From: Bacillota bacterium
Lineage (GTDB): Bacteria > Bacillota > Clostridia > Oscillospirales > Ruminococcaceae
DNA length: 36,175 nucleotides
Direction: 5' to 3'
Assembly: GCA_029572815.1 (NCBI GenBank)
Contig: JAKPUQ010000143.1
Span: forward strand, 1 to 36,175
Position numbers and translations under genes: made by a program. Shown here piece by piece: positions 31,542-36,175 of this stretch (positions are counted from its first letter, which is position 1; every line of letters starts with the position of its first letter). The notes under the pieces are model-generated. The model made no database searches, was not told the DNA's origin, and saw only the letters and a list, made by a program, of their open reading frames with translations.

Positions 31542-33179
31542 ATGATGACAAGAATAAATAAGCTTTCGTTAAGAATATTCATTACACTGATCGCTGTGTT
31601 CATGCTTGCTGCTGCGCTTTGTCCTATGGGGGCATTCGCGGACAATTCATATGAGGTCAGAGATGCAGAGTTCAACATCTCATTCACGGAAAACGGCGAC
31701 GCCATTGTCAGTGAAAAATGGGACGTTGACTTCATAAGCGGTGATTTTACAAGATTTTACAAGGACATCTATAATCCTTTAAATCAGCATGAGTACATAG
31801 ACAGCATAGAAGTTATGGAGGCGGCCATAAACGATCAGCCTGCGGAGCGTCAGTACAGTACAGACAGAGTGGACTATCATTACTACTTTGAGGAACAAAG
31901 TGACAGATTTACCATACACTGGTTCCGTCATTCCTCAAATGAGACAGTGAAATATGAGATAAAGTACAGTATAAAGAATGCGGTAAAGCTTGACAATAAT
32001 GGCAGGGCTGTGTTTTCGTACAGACTTATAGGTCAGAATTTCCCTAAAATCGTTGGCAGTGTTAAAACCGTCATAGAACTTCCGGGGCAGGATGAAAAAA
32101 CCACAGTGTCTCTCAGTGAAGGCAGTGTTGCTATGGACCGTAATACAGCTTATTCTGAGGCGTTAAACGTTTCGGGGATATATAAGGTAAATGCCGATAT
32201 GCCAAGTGATTGTTTTGGTACACTTGTCAATGTCAGCAGTGTCGTGATACCTGCTGACGTAAGCAGATCTGCTGACAGAGGCTCATTACATTTTGATCTT
32301 GACGAACTTATATGTCCTTTGATTCCTATATTCATAGTAGTAAGTATAGTAATTACTGTATTACTGCTCGTACCGACAAGAGGCAAGTTAAAGAGACAAC
32401 TCAAACAGGATCCCGACTGCTTCAACAATGCCGCTTCTCGGATTGAAGCTGCAAATATACCGTTTACATGGTATGCCCTCATGGGTAATTATACGACAAA
32501 CACTTTAGGTGACAGGTTGTCGCAGATCTTTTATCTTGAATTATTCGACCTTGTCAGAAAGGGGGCAGTTGAGGTAAGGGAAGACAGTTTGGGGATCAAT
32601 AAAAATATCAGACTCAACTCTGCAGACGGAGAATTTATCAATTTGCTTTATAAATCCGTTGACAGAACAAAGCTCTCTGATCCTGACATGATCCCCTTTG
32701 AAAGAATTTCAAAGGATCTTTCAGACGGAGCGAGCTATACAACATTTTCAATCAGGTTCACCGAATGGTATGGATTATATTCCAGAGGAATGAAGAACTC
32801 CCAGTGCTACAATGAACTGAAGCGTACAGGAGAACTACAGCAGCTCAAGAGAGACCTTGGGCTCTGGCTGAACTACGGTAAATATATGAATTTCAACATA
32901 AATCCCTGCGATTGTCTGGGCATTATACAGAGAACAGGTACGATCAATACATATCCCATTCTTGAAATGCTGGGATCAAAGAAGGATTCAGTGGACGCAG
33001 GAAAATATGCTCCTGCAATTTACAGTCTGTATGCAGGCATGAACGGCGCTTTCGATTATATAACGATAATAAACCGTACAAGCGGTTCGTCCTCATCAAG
33101 CGGGACAAGCTGCAGCAGCTGCAGTAGTTGCAGCAGTTGCAGCAGTTGCAGCAGCTGCGGAGGCGGAGGTGCTGATTGA
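31542..33179 (+). CDS. DUF2207-like membrane protein with Ser-Ser-Cys repeat tail
   Basis: A 545-residue membrane protein. A signal peptide ends near Ala33, an external beta-rich domain typical of DUF2207 runs to about 250, and one helix spans about 256-278. The rest is cytoplasmic by the positive-inside rule (RGKLKRQLK follows the helix). The tail is a Ser-rich linker, then six cysteines at 524, 527, 530, 533, 536 and 539, each separated by two Ser, ending in GGGGAD. DUF2207 proteins often end in Gly/Ser-rich low complexity; the regular Cys spacing is the unusual part. GGAGG precedes ATG 31542 by 7 bases. Its position next to a radical SAM/SPASM enzyme suggests the tail is modified. The external domain's role is unknown. 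Confidence 0.82.
   Translation: MMTRINKLSLRIFITLIAVFMLAAALCPMGAFADNSYEVRDAEFNISFTENGDAIVSEKWDVDFISGDFTRFYKDIYNPLNQHEYIDSIEVMEAAINDQPAERQYSTDRVDYHYYFEEQSDRFTIHWFRHSSNETVKYEIKYSIKNAVKLDNNGRAVFSYRLIGQNFPKIVGSVKTVIELPGQDEKTTVSLSEGSVAMDRNTAYSEALNVSGIYKVNADMPSDCFGTLVNVSSVVIPADVSRSADRGSLHFDLDELICPLIPIFIVVSIVITVLLLVPTRGKLKRQLKQDPDCFNNAASRIEAANIPFTWYALMGNYTTNTLGDRLSQIFYLELFDLVRKGAVEVREDSLGINKNIRLNSADGEFINLLYKSVDRTKLSDPDMIPFERISKDLSDGASYTTFSIRFTEWYGLYSRGMKNSQCYNELKRTGELQQLKRDLGLWLNYGKYMNFNINPCDCLGIIQRTGTINTYPILEMLGSKKDSVDAGKYAPAIYSLYAGMNGAFDYITIINRTSGSSSSSGTSCSSCSSCSSCSSCSSCGGGGAD
33108..33158 (+). repeat. 9-bp tandem repeat coding for Ser-Ser-Cys
   Basis: Five full 9-bp units of the form AGYAGYTGC after an initial AGCTGC. 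Codons vary between AGC and AGT at the Ser positions while every Cys is TGC, which suggests the protein pattern is kept by selection and not just by recent duplication. Confidence 0.85.
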
Positions 33180-33235
33180 CCTCAGCTGCTTCAAGGTCAA
33201 CGCGGCATAAGATGCGCTGTATGAATGATTGAATT

Positions 33236-33287
33236 ATCCCTCCTCGCTAAGTGAAGCAATCTCTTCGCCCGGTGAGGAGGGATTTTT
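33236..33287 (+). terminator. Terminator of the radical SAM operon
   Basis: Outer stem ATCCCTCCTC / GAGGAGGGAT with a small inner hairpin in a 28-base loop, followed by TTTT. Confidence 0.75.
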
Positions 33288-33474
33288 GCTGAATTATCAA
33301 AGGACAATGCTATTTATATTACAGCTGAGAAGTTTAGGAAACAATATGACGAACTATCGCTCAGTCATTCGGATATCCTGAAATAACCATATAAAGCTGA
33401 AATATTTAGAACAAATACGAGCCCGTGAAAAGGAGATTGAGGCGATAAAATTGCATTTATTTCCTCAGGAATAA
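33282..33474 (+). pseudogene. Degraded ORF remnant
   Basis: Two short open stretches in different frames, without start or ribosome site: one ends at 33384 (SKDNAIYITAEKFRKQYDEL and on), the other spans 33382-33474 (LKYLEQIRAREKEIEAI and on). They meet at a repeated CTGAAATA separated by 19 bp, as if a small duplication had split one coiled-coil-like gene. I do not recognise the family. Confidence 0.3.
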
Positions 33475-33489
33475 TAAATGTGTATAAGG

Positions 33490-33512
33490 AAAGCCTCCCT
33501 TCGGGAGGCTTT
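33490..33512 (-). terminator. Hairpin terminator of the mobile-element remnant
   Basis: Symmetric AAAGCCTCCC / GGGAGGCTTT stem with a tight loop, 6 bp beyond the minus-strand stop at 33518. The T tail is short. Confidence 0.6.
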
Positions 33513-33517
33513 AGCTA

Positions 33518-33805
33518 TCATTCTGTCGGTAGATCTATAAATGTTGGTTCATGCTTTGCTTCGCGGACGTATCTCAGCATATCATCACGGAGCAGGCGGA
33601 CTGTCGATGTATTGATACCGGGATGTTCACAAATGAATTCATCCTCCATAAGTTCGTTATAATACTCTAAAAAAGGCTCCGTTGTCCAGTCTTATATTCC
33701 TATGTATGAATTTCCTTGGGGATAGTATTCTGCTTTATATTCCATTGAACGTTCAAATATGGAAAGAGACTTGTAATCTCGCATTCTGTCATAGGCTCTT
33801 CCCAT
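33518..33805 (-). pseudogene. Mobile-element ORF remnant with internal stop
   Basis: In one minus-strand frame, 95 codons run from ATG 33805 to TGA 33518, with a single TAA at 33692-33694. Around it the sequence reads PQGNSYIGI, stop, DWTTEPFLEYYNELM and later FIDLPTE at the end. One base change would restore a continuous small protein. It overlaps the end of the helicase fragment in another frame. The family is unknown to me; position suggests an element-borne gene. Confidence 0.45.
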
Positions 33806-34227
33806 ATCTCACTACTGTTAGCTTTGCGAAAAAGCTCAAGTTTACGCTGCTCAGTGTGATAACTATGAATGAATGCTATTTCCTTTTCAGGTACGCCTTC
33901 AGCAAGCAAGAATTCTTTGTGCTTGTCATATACACTGAAATGCTCGCTTTTAGGCGTAGAATAATCGCAGAATACAAGCTGAGAGCAGGAAGAGTTCGCG
34001 TTATATATCTTCATTATCTCATTGATACAGCGTATGATTTTTGATGTTTTATCATATTTTTGTGACTCTCCGACCAGAGACAGATCAAGAGCAGCTTTTC
34101 GACCATCAGTGCTGACCTTCAGCATATTATCTTCTCTGGGGCTTACGTGCTTAGAGCGAATTCTGTCAGTTCTGGTGCAAAGCTTATTCATATAGCCGGT
34201 CATAGGTGTGTTCGCTTTTTCGTACAT
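33700..34227 (-). pseudogene. C-terminal helicase fragment of an ICE-type helicase/methylase
   Basis: A 175-residue open frame whose residues 15-143 match the helicase C-terminal region of the giant SNF2-helicase/N6-methylase proteins carried by conjugative elements of Firmicutes: ERIR-like DRIRSKHV, DNMLKVSTDGRKAALD, QLVFCDYSTPKSE, VYDKHKEFLLAEGVPEKEIA, FIHSYHTEQRKLELF. Intact relatives exceed 2000 residues. The upstream helicase core is missing and the frame leaves the family after SSEI, so this is a fragment. There is no ribosome site at ATG 34227; a TATAAT with TTGATT lies just upstream (34240-34267) on the minus strand. Confidence 0.7.
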
Positions 34228-34298
34228 AGTCTTTGTTATATTATATCATAGAGAAACGAAAAATCAATAGTTTCAAATCAATTTTGGAGGTATTAACT

Positions 34299-35214
34299 AT
34301 GAAAACATCTGTATTTGATTTTATATGGTCCAATGCACTGAGAGAACATCTCAGCACTCAAGTACTCGAACCAGCAATAGAGTGTCTATTGATTGTAAAT
34401 AGCGAAAATTGTTCAATAGAGCAAAAACTTGAAGCTATGAAAGAGAGGTATGATACATATTCATCTGAGGATTTCAAAAAGGGCCGTTATTGGCTGTGTA
34501 ATGCTAATGATTTCAAAACTGTGTTGAAAAAAAGTATTGATGAAAAAGAAGAATTACTTAAAAAAATGAATGAGGTAAATGCTGATTTCGTTTTTACTAT
34601 CATAGATAAAGTTTCAAAAAGAAGCAATAAGTGCGCTTACAGATCATTGGCTTCTGCAATGGCGACGATAAGAACCGAAGATGAAAAAAAGAAAAATCAT
34701 AGTTAGATCGGAACTTGACAATTCTGAATCTTATACTCAAATAATGCTACATCTAAATGAATATGCAATTCCATATGATGTACGAAACAATTATTCATTT
34801 GAAGATGATAATCAAGATCTTCAATTTGCCCATTTTTCTATTCCTCATTGTTTTAAAAAAGGAGACATAATAAAATGGAATTATGATAACTCATTTGCCG
34901 TTGTAACTGATATTCTTGAGCCAGTAAATGGAGTTTGTATTTGTTTCAGTGAAATGAAAATACAGTGTATTACTATTGAAACAAATGCTCCTAATTTTAA
35001 CGAGACACTGTTTCGTCAAGAAGCATACCCGCTGCTTGATGTTGAATACTGTAGTCCTGATGAAATATCAAAATGTAACAAAGATTTACTTAAGCTCAGC
35101 GAATTTATGAAGAAAGGGTATGACACAGTGGACTGTTTGGAACTGTCTGGACATTTTAGGCTTCCCTTTGATAACATACAAGATTTCAATTCCTTTCAAG
35201 GTTTTTATTTTTAA
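34299..35214 (+). CDS. Unknown tandem paralog 1 (split by one base)
   Basis: The first of two related genes of unknown function. As read it is two frames: 34299-34706 and 34681-35214. Together they align end to end with the intact neighbour at 35269. Shared features are MKTSV.DFI at the start, LEPAIEC.LIV, KERYDTYS.EDF, then in the second half IPH-containing .FKKGDIIKWNYDNSFAVV and KDLLKLSEFM. The frames join if one A is removed from the seven-base run at 34684-34690, giving about 304 residues. GGAGG lies 8 bases before ATG 34299. The second frame has no ribosome site of its own. It is soluble, without signal peptide, and rich in A+T like its surroundings. Confidence 0.6.
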
Positions 35215-35268
35215 ATCATATAAGACTATGAAGTTCATCTTTAGTTGTCGTATAAAGGGAGAGATAAA

Positions 35269-36135
35269 ATGAAAACATCCGTACTTGATTTTATTGACTC
35301 AGATACTTTGAGAGAACATCTCAAATATCAGACACTTGAACCTGCGATAGAATGCATACTGATAGTCCGTAGCCGCAGATGTTCAATAGAGAAGAAGTTA
35401 GAAGCGCTGAAAGAGAGATATGATACATATTCAACGGAAGATTTTAACAAGAGGACATACTACTGTCGAGAAAAAGACTTTAAATCAGCTTTAAAAGAGT
35501 ACATTGATTCTACCGAAAAGGTTCTTGCTGATATGTATCGTCCTGATAATAATTTCATTTATAACGCTTATGCCACAGAAGATATTGGTTTCCATGGAAC
35601 ATTTGATACTTTTGAAGCAGCCATAGATGGAATAAAGAATGGTTATTCTGGAAATGAGTTTTGTATAGTAAAAGCGAGAATAAATGAATTTGAAAATGTT
35701 ATTGATATAACAGCACTTATCAATGAAAATGGTGAGCCTTATGATTTGTGGAATCTATATAACGACAGAATAGGCTGGAGTTTATATGGTGCATATGCTT
35801 GGATACCGCATCGATACGCAACCGGTGATGTTGTTGTATTCACTTATGACAATACATTTGCTGTCGTCGTTGATGATAACAGAAGTCCTATAAAAACCAC
35901 AGGTCTTGATATGAACGATATGACCGTAAGGTGTGTGGTATTTGAAAAGAACGCTTGTCATTCCAGTGGAGGTGTGTTTATCCATAGGGACTTTTCGTTG
36001 CTCCGTATTGAATCATGTAAAGAGTCAGAGATGGAAGAATGTCCTAAAGAACTGATCAGGTTAAGTCACCTGATAAAGGGTGGGATCAGTGCAGCTGAAT
36101 TCTTGGAGGAGTATAGTAACGGTAACATTCATTGA
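35269..36135 (+). CDS. Unknown tandem paralog 2
   Basis: An intact 288-residue soluble protein related along its whole length to the split gene before it. It begins MKTSVLDFIDSDTLREHL and has LEPAIECILIV and ALKERYDTYSTEDF in a helical N-terminal third, then a mixed middle (FDTFEAAIDGIKNGYSGNEF) and a beta-rich part (RYATGDVVVFTYDNTFAVVV). No catalytic motif or transmembrane segment is visible and I do not recognise a family. AAGGGAGA lies 7 bases before ATG 35269, which I prefer over the longer frame from 35245. It is 54 bp from the first copy and may be co-transcribed. High A+T suggests recent acquisition. Confidence 0.75.
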   Translation: MKTSVLDFIDSDTLREHLKYQTLEPAIECILIVRSRRCSIEKKLEALKERYDTYSTEDFNKRTYYCREKDFKSALKEYIDSTEKVLADMYRPDNNFIYNAYATEDIGFHGTFDTFEAAIDGIKNGYSGNEFCIVKARINEFENVIDITALINENGEPYDLWNLYNDRIGWSLYGAYAWIPHRYATGDVVVFTYDNTFAVVVDDNRSPIKTTGLDMNDMTVRCVVFEKNACHSSGGVFIHRDFSLLRIESCKESEMEECPKELIRLSHLIKGGISAAEFLEEYSNGNIH

Positions 36136-36175
36136 AAGCTTTTTATTAATAAATATTTTTAAATAGAATCAGCTC

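Noticed and set aside
33108..33158. Tandem repeat as a CRISPR or non-coding minisatellite
   Set aside because: Units are 9 bp without spacers and remain in frame inside a coding region.
1..36175. tRNA, rRNA, CRISPR arrays and intact insertion sequences
   Set aside because: I looked on both strands for CCA-ending cloverleafs, regularly spaced direct repeats and transposase motifs and saw none.

Overview
The window looks like a chromosome segment of a rumen or gut Ruminococcus (Oscillospiraceae, Clostridia). The evidence is a secreted protein ending in a type I dockerin, the MORN-repeat and DUF2207 proteins, strong AGGAGG ribosome sites, near-consensus TTGACA/TATAAT promoters, and the family content. 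Genus is inferred from protein features only. Most of the window is ordinary chromosome with short operons, each closed by a clear intrinsic terminator. The right end, from about 33.3 kb, is visibly richer in A+T and holds decayed mobile-element genes and two tandem unknown paralogs.

Layout. 0.2-5.0 kb is a zinc-homeostasis block: two COG0523 (CobW-like) GTPases, one with a long His/Asp tail and one apparently fused to a TIGR03943/DUF1980-like domain, facing a Zn/Cd-type P1B ATPase with two HMA domains and a His-rich linker. The ATPase promoter carries an ArsR/SmtB-type operator. 5.1-5.2 kb holds a promoter plus terminator unit for a small structured RNA. 5.35-7.45 kb is an ECF sigma factor translationally coupled to a membrane anti-sigma-like protein. 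7.6-9.0 kb is a MATE exporter. 9.16-14.63 kb is a five-gene overlapping operon: AraC regulator, GT-C-like membrane protein, sfsA, dgt, voltage-gated K+ channel. 14.70-14.86 kb encodes a second small RNA, opposite the 3' end of a DUF3877-like gene. 15.5-19.6 kb is a heterodimeric ABC exporter. 19.75-20.62 kb is a stand-alone gene equivalent to the C-terminal third of the BREX methyltransferase PglX. 20.8-25.4 kb is a response regulator, a histidine kinase, an ABC ATPase and two permeases. 25.4-28.7 kb is a 1079-residue dockerin protein that I read as four degenerate GH11-like modules. 29.2-30.4 kb is a MORN-repeat protein.

The most interesting locus is 30.5-33.2 kb. A radical SAM/SPASM enzyme with its own strong promoter is followed 33 bp later by a DUF2207-type membrane protein. 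That protein ends in six cysteines spaced every third residue in a Ser-Ser-Cys repeat, plus a Gly tail. I propose the tail is the substrate of the enzyme, giving a membrane-anchored modified peptide rather than a free RiPP precursor.

Three genes (sigma factor, dgt, and the first tandem paralog) are each broken by exactly one base in a homopolymer run. This is either a signature of sequence errors or real slippage, and raw reads would decide it. No tRNA, rRNA, CRISPR array or intact insertion sequence was seen.
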